Positions 26,104 through 35,932 of a stretch of DNA of 64,000 nucleotides are shown piece by piece (position 1 is the first letter of the stretch; every line of letters begins with the position of its first letter). The notes under the pieces were generated by a model, which was not told where the DNA came from, ran no database searches, and saw nothing but the letters and a program-made list of their open reading frames with translations. Location: positions 58,003 to 122,002 of the forward strand of contig CAXBFG010000007.1 in the NCBI GenBank assembly GCA_963975155.1, in the 5' to 3' direction. Source of the stretch: UBA5109 sp963975155. GTDB taxonomy: Bacteria > Pseudomonadota > Gammaproteobacteria > Pseudomonadales > Pseudohongiellaceae. The position numbers and the translations under genes were made by a program.

Positions 26104-26880
26104 ATGCAAAATATAGCAAGACTTAGTATTCTTTTTTTGAGTCTCATGCTCTGCGCCTGTGTCAGTGAAACTACTGGCGGCTTTGATCGGGCTGCGCCGC
26201 AACAGGCACTGGAAAACTATCTGCAATTAGCCCTTGGCTATGTCGAACAACAGGATTTAACAGCCGCCAGAAGACATTTGGGCAATGCCGCCTCGATAGA
26301 TCCGAATAACAGTGATATGTATGGCATTTGGGGGCTGGTATATAGTCTGGAAGGCGATAACGATCTTGCCGACGACAGTTTCCGACGTGCCCTGCGCTTT
26401 AATTCAGGTAATTCACAGGTCAGAAATAATTATGCGGCTTTTTTATATGCCAATGGTCGCTTCCAGGAGGCTTATGAGCAACTTGGGCAGGTGGTGTCTG
26501 ATACAGAATACCCTGGACGCTCGCAGGCATTTGAAAATATGGGGTTGGCGGCCTTACAGTTAAACCAGGCTGCAGATGCCGAATTCGCTTTTGGGCGTGC
26601 TCTGCAATTAAACAGTAATCGGATCAGATCAACATTAGAGCTTGCAGATATTTATTTACTGGCTGGAGATCTCCAGCAGGCTGAACGTTATTATCAGAGT
26701 TTTTTAACACTGCAGCAGTTTTTCAATGTGCAACAAAGTGCCAGGAGTCTCTGGATAGGGATAAGACTACAACAGGCGCGAGGCATGAGTAGCCTGGCAG
26801 AGGAATATGGCCTTGCGCTGCGCGATCGCTTTCCGGATTCAAATGAGTACGCTCTTTATCAGCGGTTGATCAATGACTGA
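26104..26880 (+). CDS. pilW: Type IV pilus assembly lipoprotein PilW/PilF (TPR)
   Basis: About 258 residues with a lipoprotein signal (MQNIARLSILFLSLMLCAC, lipid cysteine at about residue 19) and six tetratricopeptide repeats, for example LTAARRHLGNAASIDPNN and NDLADDSFRRALRFNSGN. This outer-membrane lipoprotein family helps the secretin PilQ assemble. An upstream ATG at 26059 would place 15 polar residues before the signal, so the internal ATG is preferred. It overlaps the following rodZ-like gene by eight bases. Its place between rlmN and rodZ is conserved in gammaproteobacteria. Confidence 0.92.
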   Translation: MQNIARLSILFLSLMLCACVSETTGGFDRAAPQQALENYLQLALGYVEQQDLTAARRHLGNAASIDPNNSDMYGIWGLVYSLEGDNDLADDSFRRALRFNSGNSQVRNNYAAFLYANGRFQEAYEQLGQVVSDTEYPGRSQAFENMGLAALQLNQAADAEFAFGRALQLNSNRIRSTLELADIYLLAGDLQQAERYYQSFLTLQQFFNVQQSARSLWIGIRLQQARGMSSLAEEYGLALRDRFPDSNEYALYQRLIND

Positions 26881-27346
26881 ACCTACTCAACACACAAATG
26901 TCGAAGACAGTTCAGCTGAACAGCTTGGGACCTCAGAGACAGAAGCCGGAATCCCAGAAAACACTGAGCAAGTCTTATGGCCGTCGCCGGGCCTTAAACT
27001 TAAAAAACTGCGTGAAGAATTGGGTTATAGCAGGGAAAAAGTAGCACAGTCTCTTTACATTACAGTGCACTATGTTACTGCCCTTGAAAATGATGATTAT
27101 GGAAAACTGCCGGGCCATACCTTTATCAAGGGTTATTACAAATCCTATGCGACTTTTTTAAAAGCTGATCCTGAAGCGATTCTGAACTGTTATCTGAAAT
27201 TTATTGCTTATACAGATGATCAGGATAAACAGGAGGCAGAAGCAGAGGAATCCAGAAACAGAAATAAAACCATGTTCTGGGTAATCGCTGCGGCAGTTAT
27301 ATTGGCTGTAATAAGTGGCGCTGTTTTCTGGTTTTTTGTGGCTTAA
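26873..27346 (+). CDS. rodZ: RodZ-like helix-turn-helix membrane protein, short form
   Basis: A 157-residue protein. Residues about 39-100 form the RodZ-type HTH (LKKLREELGYSREKVAQSLYITVHYVTALENDDYGKLPGHTFIKGYYKSYATFL). An acidic linker follows, then one transmembrane helix (about 134-156) that ends the protein. The long periplasmic DUF4115 domain of RodZ is absent, and only 36 bases separate the stop from ispG, so it has not been split off by a frameshift. RodZ links the MreB cytoskeleton to the cell wall; here only the cytoplasmic MreB-binding part and anchor remain. The gene position (pilW-rodZ-ispG) supports the identity. Confidence 0.88.
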   Translation: MTEPTQHTNVEDSSAEQLGTSETEAGIPENTEQVLWPSPGLKLKKLREELGYSREKVAQSLYITVHYVTALENDDYGKLPGHTFIKGYYKSYATFLKADPEAILNCYLKFIAYTDDQDKQEAEAEESRNRNKTMFWVIAAAVILAVISGAVFWFFVA

Positions 27347-27382
27347 TGCTTCGTGAAATATGTTAAGCATTGGATTAAATAA

Positions 27383-28564
27383 ATGATTAGTACAAGTCCG
27401 ATAAAAAGACGCAAGTCACGACAGATCATGGTCGGTAAGGTACCGGTTGGCGGTGATGCCCCTATTGCTGTACAAAGCATGACCAATACCGAAACCTGTG
27501 ACGTTGCAGCAACCCTAGCCCAGATTAAAGCCCTGGAGAATGTTGGCGTCGATATCGTGCGGGTGTCTGTTCCCTCACTGGAGGCCGCCGAGGCATTTAA
27601 GCTTATTCGCGCCGAGGCTCAGGTGCCGCTTATCGCGGATATTCATTTTGATTATCAGATTGCCTTGCAAGTCCTGAAAAATGGCGTGGATTGTTTGCGA
27701 ATAAACCCGGGCAATATTGGCCGTGAAGACCGGGTCAGGGCCGTGATTGAATCGGCCAAAGACAAAGGTGTGCCTTTGCGTATAGGTGTGAATGCAGGTT
27801 CTCTGGGTAAGGATCTGCTGCGTAAATATAAAGAACCCAATGCGGATGCCATGGTGGAATCTGCATTGCGTCAAATCGAAATTCTGGATGCCTATAATTT
27901 TCAGGATTTTAAAGTCAGTATGAAAGCCTCTGAAATTTTCATGACCGTTGAGGCTTACCGTAAACTCGCGCCACAGATCGAACAGCCCTTACATCTGGGT
28001 ATAACCGAAGCAGGCGGCTTGCGCTCAGGTACTGTTAAGTCATCAATCGGTCTGGGCCTCTTACTGATGGATGGAATCGGAGACACGATTCGTATTTCAC
28101 TGGCGGCTGATCCGGTTGAAGAAGTAAAAGTCGGTTTTGATATTCTCAAAAGCCTGCGTCTGCGTAGCATGGGTGTCAATCTGGTAGCCTGTCCAAGCTG
28201 CTCACGACAAAATTTTGATGTGATTGCTACCGTAAATGAACTGGAAGCGCGGCTTGCCGATATTACAACACCGGTACATGTGTCGGTGGTTGGTTGTATT
28301 GTTAATGGTCCGGGTGAAGCAAAAATTTCAGATATCGGCTTAACCGGTGCAAGTCCGGTCAATATGTCTTATATCAACGGCAAGACCAGTCATAAAATCA
28401 GCAATGAAAACCTGGTTGATGAACTTGAAGCCATGGTCCGTAAAAAAGTAGCAGGTATCGAAGCTGATCAGGCTGCTGCAATAGAAGCTGAAAAAGGCAA
28501 AGCAAAAACAGCCGATCAAATGGCTGACTCAGCTCTAGGAAAAACAGGTTCTCAGCTTGTCTAA
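27383..28564 (+). CDS. ispG: 4-hydroxy-3-methylbut-2-en-1-yl diphosphate synthase
   Basis: A 393-residue [4Fe-4S] enzyme of the MEP isoprenoid pathway. N-terminal barrel blocks: APIAVQSMTNTET, VRVSVPS, PLIADIHFDY, LRINPGNIG and VPLRIGVNAGSL. The cluster cysteines lie in ACPSCSRQNFD and VVGCIVNGPGEA. The C-terminus has an alanine- and lysine-rich tail (about 25 residues) beyond the usual end. Overlaps hisS by eight bases. It depends on the Isc system for its cluster. Confidence 0.97.
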   Translation: MISTSPIKRRKSRQIMVGKVPVGGDAPIAVQSMTNTETCDVAATLAQIKALENVGVDIVRVSVPSLEAAEAFKLIRAEAQVPLIADIHFDYQIALQVLKNGVDCLRINPGNIGREDRVRAVIESAKDKGVPLRIGVNAGSLGKDLLRKYKEPNADAMVESALRQIEILDAYNFQDFKVSMKASEIFMTVEAYRKLAPQIEQPLHLGITEAGGLRSGTVKSSIGLGLLLMDGIGDTIRISLAADPVEEVKVGFDILKSLRLRSMGVNLVACPSCSRQNFDVIATVNELEARLADITTPVHVSVVGCIVNGPGEAKISDIGLTGASPVNMSYINGKTSHKISNENLVDELEAMVRKKVAGIEADQAAAIEAEKGKAKTADQMADSALGKTGSQLV

Positions 28565-29825
28565 AAATAAAATACAAGCCATACGCGGCATGAATGATGT
28601 GCTGCCGAATCAAACTCCCTTTTGGCATTTTCTGGAACAGCAGTTACGGCAGATGATGGCCGCTTACGCTTATCAGGAAATTCGTTTTCCTGTGTTGGAG
28701 CAAACCCAGCTTTTCAAGCGCTCAATCGGTGATGCCACCGATATCGTCGAAAAAGAAATGTATACCTTTGAGGACAGAAATGGGGATAGTTTAAGTCTGC
28801 GTCCTGAAGGAACAGCTTCTTGTGTGCGAGCTGCCGAGCAACATGGTTTGTTATACAACCAAATACAAAAACTCTGGTATATGGGGCCCATGTATCGGCA
28901 TGAACGTCCGCAGAAGGGACGCTATCGCCAGTTTTACCAGTTTGGTATTGAAGCATTCGGGATGTCGGGCAGTATTATTGAAGCAGAAGTGATTTTGTTA
29001 AGTGCAGCACTGTGGCAGCAATTGGGTCTAAGTCAGTATCTGACCCTGGAAATAAATAATCTGGGGACTTCGGCCAATCGAAGTGCCTATGGTAAAGACT
29101 TGCATGCCTACTTATTGAAATATAAGGATGAACTGGATGAAGACAGTCAGCGGCGACTGGATTCCAATGTTATGAGAATTCTGGATAGCAAACACCAGCG
29201 TACTCGTGACTTGCTGGCGGAGGCACCCTTACTGGGTGATTATATAGATGCTCAATCCGCCCAGCAGTTCAGAATCCTGCTGGATATTCTGGATGAGGCT
29301 TCTGTAGCCTATCGGATTAATAACTCTCTGGTTCGGGGATTGGATTACTATAACGGCATGGTCTTCGAATGGACTACCCAGGAACTTGGAGCACAGGCAA
29401 CAGTCTGTGCCGGAGGACGTTACGACGGACTGGTCCAGAAGCTGGGGGGAGGTGATACTCCTGCGGTAGGTTTCGCAATGGGTATGGAGCGGGTCTTGCT
29501 GATGCTGGAAGAACTGGGGAAAATGCCCGCTGAGTATAGGCGTCAGGTAGATGTGTTTATTGCGCTGATTGGTGAAGAAAACCAGACCAAGGGTTTGTTT
29601 CTGGCAGAGCGGTTACGACGTGAGTTACCTGCCATAAGAGTTTTGACCCATTGTGGCGGTGGCAAATATAATAGCCAGCTCAAAAAAGCCTTTGCGAGTG
29701 GTGCGCAATGTGCCCTGATATTGGAAGGCGACGAAATCAAATTAAAAATGCTCGATGCAGATGGCGAGTCCGAGGTAGTGGATGCTGCGGATCTGGGCAC
29801 GAAAATTAAAAATATATTTAATTAA
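28557..29825 (+). CDS. hisS: Histidyl-tRNA synthetase
   Basis: A 422-residue class II synthetase. IQAIRGMNDVLP at the N-terminus, motif 2 region YRHERPQKGRYRQFYQFGIE, the histidine-binding block LVRGLDYYNGMVFEW, motif 3 GFAMGMERVLLML, and the C-terminal anticodon-binding domain. It charges tRNA-His. The start is a TTG overlapping the ispG stop; the fit to family length supports it. Confidence 0.96.
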   Translation: MSKNKIQAIRGMNDVLPNQTPFWHFLEQQLRQMMAAYAYQEIRFPVLEQTQLFKRSIGDATDIVEKEMYTFEDRNGDSLSLRPEGTASCVRAAEQHGLLYNQIQKLWYMGPMYRHERPQKGRYRQFYQFGIEAFGMSGSIIEAEVILLSAALWQQLGLSQYLTLEINNLGTSANRSAYGKDLHAYLLKYKDELDEDSQRRLDSNVMRILDSKHQRTRDLLAEAPLLGDYIDAQSAQQFRILLDILDEASVAYRINNSLVRGLDYYNGMVFEWTTQELGAQATVCAGGRYDGLVQKLGGGDTPAVGFAMGMERVLLMLEELGKMPAEYRRQVDVFIALIGEENQTKGLFLAERLRRELPAIRVLTHCGGGKYNSQLKKAFASGAQCALILEGDEIKLKMLDADGESEVVDAADLGTKIKNIFN

Positions 29826-29847
29826 TTCAATTAACTAGGAGTTTTGC

Positions 29848-30507
29848 TTGGTTTACGATACTGATGAAGAACAAATAGAAGCCCTGAAAGGTTGGTGGGA
29901 AGAAAATGGCACTAGCCTGATCATCGGCATAGTACTGGTACTTGCCGTGCTTTTTGGATCCCGCTACTGGCAGTCATCAAGAGCAGAGCAAGCCGGGCTT
30001 GCGTCTGATCTTTATGTGCAGATGTCGGATAATATTCTGAATGATGCAGACCTGCTGGTCGATGATCAGGAACTCAATGCTGCTCTGACACTGCATACAG
30101 AACTAAAGGAAAATTTCAGCTCATCTGTTTACAGTCGTTATTCAGCCTTGTTGCTGGCTCGACTGTATGTGCAAAGATCCGAGCTGAGCGAAGCTGCAAA
30201 TGAATTGCAATGGATTCTGGATAACCCTGGTCTGGGCCTGTTTCAAAGTATTGATGATGAGCTTGAGCTCACCACTCGTTCACGTTTGGCCAGAGTTATT
30301 TTGGCGCAAGGTGATGCAGAAGCTGCACTGGCCTTATTAAATGAAGTTGAGCCGGGCACTTTTGCGGGTACTTTTGCAGATATAAAGGGCGATGCCTATG
30401 TAGCTCTGGGTAGACTGGAAGAAGCCAGAGAAGCCTATCAGATGGCTCTTGATCTGGGTATAAACCCGGATGTTACGAGACTTAAACTTAATGATATTAG
30501 CTCTTAA
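29848..30507 (+). CDS. yfgM: SecYEG ancillary subunit YfgM (TPR)
   Basis: A 219-residue protein with a short cytoplasmic stretch (EQIEALKGWWEENGTSLIIG), one transmembrane helix (about residues 20-38) and a periplasmic domain with TPR-like helices. YfgM works with PpiD at the Sec translocon. The start is TTG with AGGAG correctly spaced. It lies between hisS and bamB, the conserved place. Confidence 0.92.
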   Translation: MVYDTDEEQIEALKGWWEENGTSLIIGIVLVLAVLFGSRYWQSSRAEQAGLASDLYVQMSDNILNDADLLVDDQELNAALTLHTELKENFSSSVYSRYSALLLARLYVQRSELSEAANELQWILDNPGLGLFQSIDDELELTTRSRLARVILAQGDAEAALALLNEVEPGTFAGTFADIKGDAYVALGRLEEAREAYQMALDLGINPDVTRLKLNDISS

Positions 30508-30516
30508 GAAGGCTGC

Positions 30517-31698
30517 ATGAAAATACCTAACATAATGTTTTTGCTCAGGTTTAACCTCATCTTGCTTATATTTTCAGGTCTGAACGCCTGTAGTGTCATA
30601 AATAATATTTTTGGCGATGATGAAGGAGAGGAACCCGCCGAGCTGGTGAATTTTGATAGTGAGGTCACTATTCGCCGTTTATGGAGTACAGATATTGGTG
30701 ATGGTCAGGGTGATAAATATAACCGATTAAAGCCGGCTATCGAAGGTGATGTCATTTATGTTGTGGCTAACAATGGTTTATTAAGAGCTTTGGATCTCGA
30801 GACCGGGCGAAGGATCTGGCAAAACAATCTTGATTATGTCATTACCGGCGGTGTTGGTATTGGCGGGGACTATTTATTCCTTGGTACCGAAGACGGTACG
30901 CTTTTGGCTTTGGACAAAAATAACGGGGAAGTCCTCTGGAACAGGGCAGCCAGTAGTGAAATTTTATCGGTCCCGGCCAGTAACGGTGTGTATGTAGTAG
31001 CTCAGACCCTGGATGATAAGTTGACCGGTTATGATGCCGCAAGTGGCGAACAGATTTGGATTTATGAAAGCACGGTGCCTGCACTTACACTAAGAGGGAC
31101 CAGTTCTCCCATTATAGTTAATGACGTTGTACTGGCAGGTTTTGCGAATGGAGTGCTGGTATCCGTTGCAATAGATAATGGAACTTTAAGATGGGATTCC
31201 AGAATTACAGTTCCCAGTGGTCGCTCAGAGCTGGAACGTATTATTGATGTCGATGCCGAATTACTGGTAGATAGCAATACAGTTCTTGCGCCGAGTTATC
31301 AGGGCTTCCTGAGTCAGATAAATATCCTGACCGGACAGACCCTGTGGCGCGTTGAAGAGTCCAGTATCGTAGGTACCAGTATCGGTTTTGGGAACATCTA
31401 TATCACTGATGCCAGAGGCCATGTGAAGGCTTATCGCAGAGGCACCCAGGAAGAACAGGTTTGGATCAACGACCAGCTTGATCTGCGCGAAGTTTCCAGA
31501 CCAGTCAGTTTCAGTAATTTTATTGCTGTTGGCGATTTTGAAGGTTATCTGCATTTATTATCACAGATAGATGGCCACTTCGTTGGCCGGATCAGGATAG
31601 ATAACAAAGGCCTGCGCAGTATTCAAAGCCGAAATGGTATCCTTTATGCCTATGGTAATGGCGGTAACCTGGTAGTCCTGCAGGTCACTGCCAATTAA
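30517..31698 (+). CDS. bamB: Outer membrane protein assembly factor BamB
   Basis: A 393-residue lipoprotein with lipobox LNAC (lipid cysteine about residue 25) and an eight-bladed PQQ-type beta-propeller. Recurrent blade motifs such as LRALDLETGRRIWQ, LLALDKNNGEVLWN and LTGYDAASGEQIWI are visible. It is part of the BAM complex that inserts beta-barrel proteins in the outer membrane, on the periplasmic face. Follows yfgM by nine bases. Confidence 0.95.
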   Translation: MKIPNIMFLLRFNLILLIFSGLNACSVINNIFGDDEGEEPAELVNFDSEVTIRRLWSTDIGDGQGDKYNRLKPAIEGDVIYVVANNGLLRALDLETGRRIWQNNLDYVITGGVGIGGDYLFLGTEDGTLLALDKNNGEVLWNRAASSEILSVPASNGVYVVAQTLDDKLTGYDAASGEQIWIYESTVPALTLRGTSSPIIVNDVVLAGFANGVLVSVAIDNGTLRWDSRITVPSGRSELERIIDVDAELLVDSNTVLAPSYQGFLSQINILTGQTLWRVEESSIVGTSIGFGNIYITDARGHVKAYRRGTQEEQVWINDQLDLREVSRPVSFSNFIAVGDFEGYLHLLSQIDGHFVGRIRIDNKGLRSIQSRNGILYAYGNGGNLVVLQVTAN

Positions 31699-31727
31699 CA
31701 CAATTTTTTACCCCTTTAGGTAAAGTT

Positions 31728-33134
31728 ATGATTCCCGTTCTAGCCCTTGTGGGCCGTCCGAATGTGGGTAAATCCACACTATTTAATCGTTTAACACGCA
31801 GTCGTGATGCCCTGGTCGCTGATATTGCCGGTCTGACCCGTGATCGGCAATATGGTGATGCCGAACATAATGGTCGTCATTTCATTGTTATCGATACCGG
31901 TGGTATAGATGGCAGTGAAGAGGGTATTGATGTGCCAATGGCGGGCCAGGCCTTACAAGCGATAAAAGAAGCAGACCTCACATTATTAATGGTTGATGGT
32001 CGTGCGGGCCTAAGTCCTGGCGATGAGCATCTTGTAGATTTTTTACGTAAACAACAAAGACCTTTTATTCTGGTTGTTAATAAAACAGACGCGATAGACC
32101 AGGATGTGGCTTTGGGTGATTTCTATAAATTAGGCGTGGAAAGCATGATCCCTATCGCCGCATCACAGGGCAGGGGCGTGAATGTCATGCTGGATAAACT
32201 GCTCCTCGACTTCCCTGTTGACGAATCTTCCGAACTGATTGATGAAGATGCCGGTATCAAAATTGCGGTTGCTGGACGCCCCAATGTCGGCAAGTCCACT
32301 CTTGTTAACCGCATGCTGGGCGAAGAACGCGTTGTGGTTTTTGACCAGCCCGGTACAACTCGAGACAGTGTTTATATTCCATTCGAGCGGCGAGGACAGA
32401 AATATACTCTGATAGACACTGCCGGTATTCGGCGCAGAGGTAAGACTACAGAAATGCTGGAAAAATTTTCTGTGGTGAAATCCTTACAGGCAATTCAGGA
32501 TGCCAATGTGGTCATCCTGATGGTCGATGCAAGAGAAAGTATCGTGGAGCAGGATTTACATTTGCTGGGCTATGTTCTCGAGACTGGCAGGGCGCTGGTC
32601 ATTGCAATAAACAAATGGGATGGCATGAATGAATATGACAAGGACCTGGTCAAAAAGGATATCAGACGCCGGTTCGTGTTTGTGGATTTTGCCAAGATAC
32701 ATTTTATCTCTGCCCTGCACGGAACAGGGGTTGGTGATTTATTTAAATCCATAGAGACGGCCTATAATTCAGCAACTAAAAAACTGCTGACCCCCAGACT
32801 GAATGAATTACTGAACAGGGCGGTGACTGAACATGCTCCTCCCATGCATAACGGTCGTCGGATAAAATTACGTTATGCGCATGCAGGAGGAAGAAATCCA
32901 CCCCTGATCGTTATCCATGGTAAACAGACTGACAAGTTACCTTCCAGCTATGTTAAATATCTCGAAAAGACCTTTCGAAAATTACTTAAGCTGGAAGGCA
33001 CTCCCATCAGGATAGAGTTGCGTACGGAAGATAATCCTTATACGAAAGGCGAAGAAGAGCTAAGCAATCAGCAAGTAGCCCGGAAAAGACGCATTAAAAA
33101 AAATCGGGATTATTTACGCCAATCCAAATCATGA
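31728..33134 (+). CDS. der: Ribosome-associated GTPase Der (EngA)
   Basis: A 468-residue protein with two tandem GTPase domains, each with a GRPNVGKST P-loop (near residues 8 and 184), their DTGG/DTAG switch regions and NKTD/NKWD base-specificity motifs. A C-terminal KH-like domain with LRYAHAGGRNPPLIVIHG follows. Der is needed for 50S ribosome assembly. Its stop overlaps the next gene start by four bases (ATGA). Confidence 0.97.
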   Translation: MIPVLALVGRPNVGKSTLFNRLTRSRDALVADIAGLTRDRQYGDAEHNGRHFIVIDTGGIDGSEEGIDVPMAGQALQAIKEADLTLLMVDGRAGLSPGDEHLVDFLRKQQRPFILVVNKTDAIDQDVALGDFYKLGVESMIPIAASQGRGVNVMLDKLLLDFPVDESSELIDEDAGIKIAVAGRPNVGKSTLVNRMLGEERVVVFDQPGTTRDSVYIPFERRGQKYTLIDTAGIRRRGKTTEMLEKFSVVKSLQAIQDANVVILMVDARESIVEQDLHLLGYVLETGRALVIAINKWDGMNEYDKDLVKKDIRRRFVFVDFAKIHFISALHGTGVGDLFKSIETAYNSATKKLLTPRLNELLNRAVTEHAPPMHNGRRIKLRYAHAGGRNPPLIVIHGKQTDKLPSSYVKYLEKTFRKLLKLEGTPIRIELRTEDNPYTKGEEELSNQQVARKRRIKKNRDYLRQSKS

Positions 33135-33853
33135 AGCCAGTACTGATTATTAAAACCGGTATCACGGTAAAAGCAGCTTACGATAAAGCCGGTGATTTTG
33201 AACGCTGGATTATCGACAGCATGTTGGGGAATGCTGCGGATTTTATCGTAGCAGAAGTATTTAAAGGAGATTCACTGCCTGATTCGACAGAACTGGCAGG
33301 AGTCGTTATCACTGGCTCAGCAGCGATGGTGACAGAAAGGCTGCCGTGGAGTGAATATACAGCTGAGTGGCTGCGTCAGGCCGTCAATAAGCAAGTGCCC
33401 ATTCTGGGGATTTGTTACGGTCATCAATTACTTGCCCATGCCCTTGGTGGCCGGGTTGACTTTCATCCCGGCGGCAGGGAAATCGGTACAACTGTCGTCA
33501 CGCCAATAGCAGCTGCAGGTGAGGATGAATTATTTGCCAGTATCAAATCACCTTTTACGGCCCATGTCAGCCATATGCAAAGTGTTATCGAGCTGCCAGC
33601 CAACGCAACTATCCTGGCCTGTAATGAATTTGAACCACATCAGGCTGTGAAATATTCAAAGCATGTCTGGGGCTTGCAGTTTCATCCGGAATTTGAAGAA
33701 ATTATTATGCTGGCCTATATGCAGGAGCGTGCAGCAGTACTGATAGAAGAAGGTCTTGATCTTGAACAATTGCGGGGAAAAGTCAGCCCGACGCCAATTG
33801 CGCGTAAAATCCTTGCCGATTTCTACACGCTAATAAAAAATTATTCAGTGTAA
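33131..33853 (+). CDS. Class I glutamine amidotransferase-like protein
   Basis: A 240-residue protein of the stand-alone GuaA-like amidotransferase group. The catalytic cysteine is in PILGICYGHQLLAHALGG and the His/Glu pair in GLQFHPEFEE. The oxyanion region VVITGSAAMV precedes. It hydrolyses glutamine or a gamma-glutamyl compound; the acceptor is not evident because no synthetase domain is fused. Starts inside der (ATGA overlap), so translation is probably coupled, and it ends 13 bases inside the convergent ppk1 gene. Confidence 0.85.
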   Translation: MKPVLIIKTGITVKAAYDKAGDFERWIIDSMLGNAADFIVAEVFKGDSLPDSTELAGVVITGSAAMVTERLPWSEYTAEWLRQAVNKQVPILGICYGHQLLAHALGGRVDFHPGGREIGTTVVTPIAAAGEDELFASIKSPFTAHVSHMQSVIELPANATILACNEFEPHQAVKYSKHVWGLQFHPEFEEIIMLAYMQERAAVLIEEGLDLEQLRGKVSPTPIARKILADFYTLIKNYSV

Positions 33854-35931
33854 TTTTTTAACAGACTTTGCTGAGCAGTTTTTGCTTTAGCACTTCCGGG
33901 TGAATTTTTTTTGTATGTCCCGTCAGATTGAAGCAGCCATGATTGGGTGTTGTCTGACAAATAGTTCATCAGACACTCTTTTAATACTTTTTTCTTCATG
34001 CGTTTTTCTTCAATAGGAAAGCAGGTTTCAATACGTCGAAAGAAATTTCGATCCATCCAGTCCGCACTTGATCCATACAGTAAATAGTCGCCGGCATTAT
34101 GAAAATAATAAATACGGGAATGTTCGAGGAAACGGCCAACAATGGAACGCACATGAATATTATCAGAAACATCCTTTATGCCAGGGCGCAGACAACACAC
34201 ACCACGAACAATCAGATCCACCCGTACACCAGCCTGTGATGCGCGATAAAGTGCCTGAATAATCTGCGGTTCAACCAATGAATTCATTTTAGCGATAATG
34301 CGTGCGGGCTCACCCTTAATTGCGTTGTCTATTTCAATCTGTATAAATTCAAGAATACCTTTATGTAACGTAAAAGGTGCCTGCAGTAATTTTTTTAACC
34401 TGCCTGCTTTTCCTAGCGCAGTAAGTTGCTGAAAGACTTTTTGCACATCATCTGTAATTGCCGTGTCACTACTAAGTAAGCCTATGTCCGTATAGAGTCG
34501 TGCTGTTTTTGCATGGTAATTACCGGTTCCAAGATGCACATAACGCTTTAATTGGCGACCTTCACGTCGAATAACCAGTATCATTTTTGCATGTGTTTTG
34601 TGTCCTACAACGCCATAACTTACGTGCACACCGGCATTCTGAAGTTCTGTTGCCAGTTCTATATTTTCTTCCTCATCGAAGCGCGCACGCAGTTCAATTA
34701 CCACAGTTACTTCCTTGCCGGCATGGGCCGCGGAAATGAGTGCTTCAACAATCGTGGAGTCGTCGCCTGTCCGATATAAGGTTTGTTTTATCGCCAGTAC
34801 ATCAGGGTCAGCAGCCGCTTGTCTCAAAAAATCAACAACCGGCGTGAAGGATTGAAAAGGGTGGTGGAGTAAGACGTCACCTTTTTTGATGGTTTCAAAT
34901 ATATTGTCTGAATGTAATAAGCGTTTTTGCAGAGCTGGTGTGAAAGGGGGGTATTGTAATTCCTGCCTGTTGACCATGTTGGGAATGGCCATCATACGAT
35001 TAAGGTTAACCGGCCCGTTGACGGGATAAACATCATTGGGCTGTAATTTAAATTTATGCACCAGAAAATCAATAATTTCCTGTGGGCAGCGATTTGTAAC
35101 TTCCAGCCGTACTGCTTCTGCAAAACGCCTTGATGGTAATTCACCCTCCAGAGCGAGCATTAAATCTTCTGCTTCTTCTTCGCTGACAAAAAGATCACTG
35201 TTACGGGTAACCCTGAACTCATAGCAACCGGTTACAGTCATGCCGGGAAATAAATCACCGGCATGCTTTTGGATAATAGCGGACAGAAAAATAAAGTCAT
35301 ATTTATGGCTGGCGCAGGATGATGGTAACTGGATTAAACGTGGCAAGGCCCTGGGAGCCTGAACAATAGCGATACCGGTATTGCGACCGAAGGCATCTTT
35401 GCCCTCCAGAGTGATTATAAAATTCAAACTTTTATTAAGAACTGATGGAAAAGGATGTGCAGGGTCCAGTCCTACCGGACTTAATACCGGCAAAAGTTCC
35501 CGGTTAAAATAGCTTTTAATCCAGGTTGATTGCGTCTGATTCCAGCGATCATGATGCAGGAAATGAATATCTTCCGTTGCCAGTGCGGGTAACAGCTCTT
35601 CATTTAAAATTTTGTATTGGTCGTGTTGTAACTTATGCGCAGCATGATTGATCAGGTCCAGTTGTTCAGACGGACTGAGATTATCCGGGCCGCGTTGCGC
35701 TGCCCCATAGGCTACCTGCTGCTTCAGGCCTGCAACACGTATTTCAAAAAACTCGTCCATATTGGAGCTGGCGATACATAGAAAAAATAACCGTTCCAGC
35801 AAGGGTGTGTTTTTATCACGGGACTGAGCCAGTACCCGATGATTAAATTCAAGCAGGCTTAATTCCCGATTGATATAGTAATCGGAGTTATCCAAAGCAA
35901 GTTTGTTGGTTTGTGAAATCGCCTTGTTCAT
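33841..35931 (-). CDS. ppk1: Polyphosphate kinase 1
   Basis: A 696-residue PPK1, making inorganic polyphosphate from ATP. N-terminal YYINRELSLLEFNHRVLAQS, then SSNMDEFFEIRVAGL. The catalytic domains carry the autophosphorylated histidine in YGVVGHKTHAKM, with the nearby KRYVHLGTGNYH block and the second HKD-like site around RSIVGRFLEHSRIYYF. Convergent with and overlapping the amidotransferase gene by 13 bases. It may form a unit with the methyltransferase gene one base upstream. Confidence 0.96.
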   Translation of the reverse strand: MNKAISQTNKLALDNSDYYINRELSLLEFNHRVLAQSRDKNTPLLERLFFLCIASSNMDEFFEIRVAGLKQQVAYGAAQRGPDNLSPSEQLDLINHAAHKLQHDQYKILNEELLPALATEDIHFLHHDRWNQTQSTWIKSYFNRELLPVLSPVGLDPAHPFPSVLNKSLNFIITLEGKDAFGRNTGIAIVQAPRALPRLIQLPSSCASHKYDFIFLSAIIQKHAGDLFPGMTVTGCYEFRVTRNSDLFVSEEEAEDLMLALEGELPSRRFAEAVRLEVTNRCPQEIIDFLVHKFKLQPNDVYPVNGPVNLNRMMAIPNMVNRQELQYPPFTPALQKRLLHSDNIFETIKKGDVLLHHPFQSFTPVVDFLRQAAADPDVLAIKQTLYRTGDDSTIVEALISAAHAGKEVTVVIELRARFDEEENIELATELQNAGVHVSYGVVGHKTHAKMILVIRREGRQLKRYVHLGTGNYHAKTARLYTDIGLLSSDTAITDDVQKVFQQLTALGKAGRLKKLLQAPFTLHKGILEFIQIEIDNAIKGEPARIIAKMNSLVEPQIIQALYRASQAGVRVDLIVRGVCCLRPGIKDVSDNIHVRSIVGRFLEHSRIYYFHNAGDYLLYGSSADWMDRNFFRRIETCFPIEEKRMKKKVLKECLMNYLSDNTQSWLLQSDGTYKKNSPGSAKAKTAQQSLLKNYTE

Positions 35932-35932
35932 C

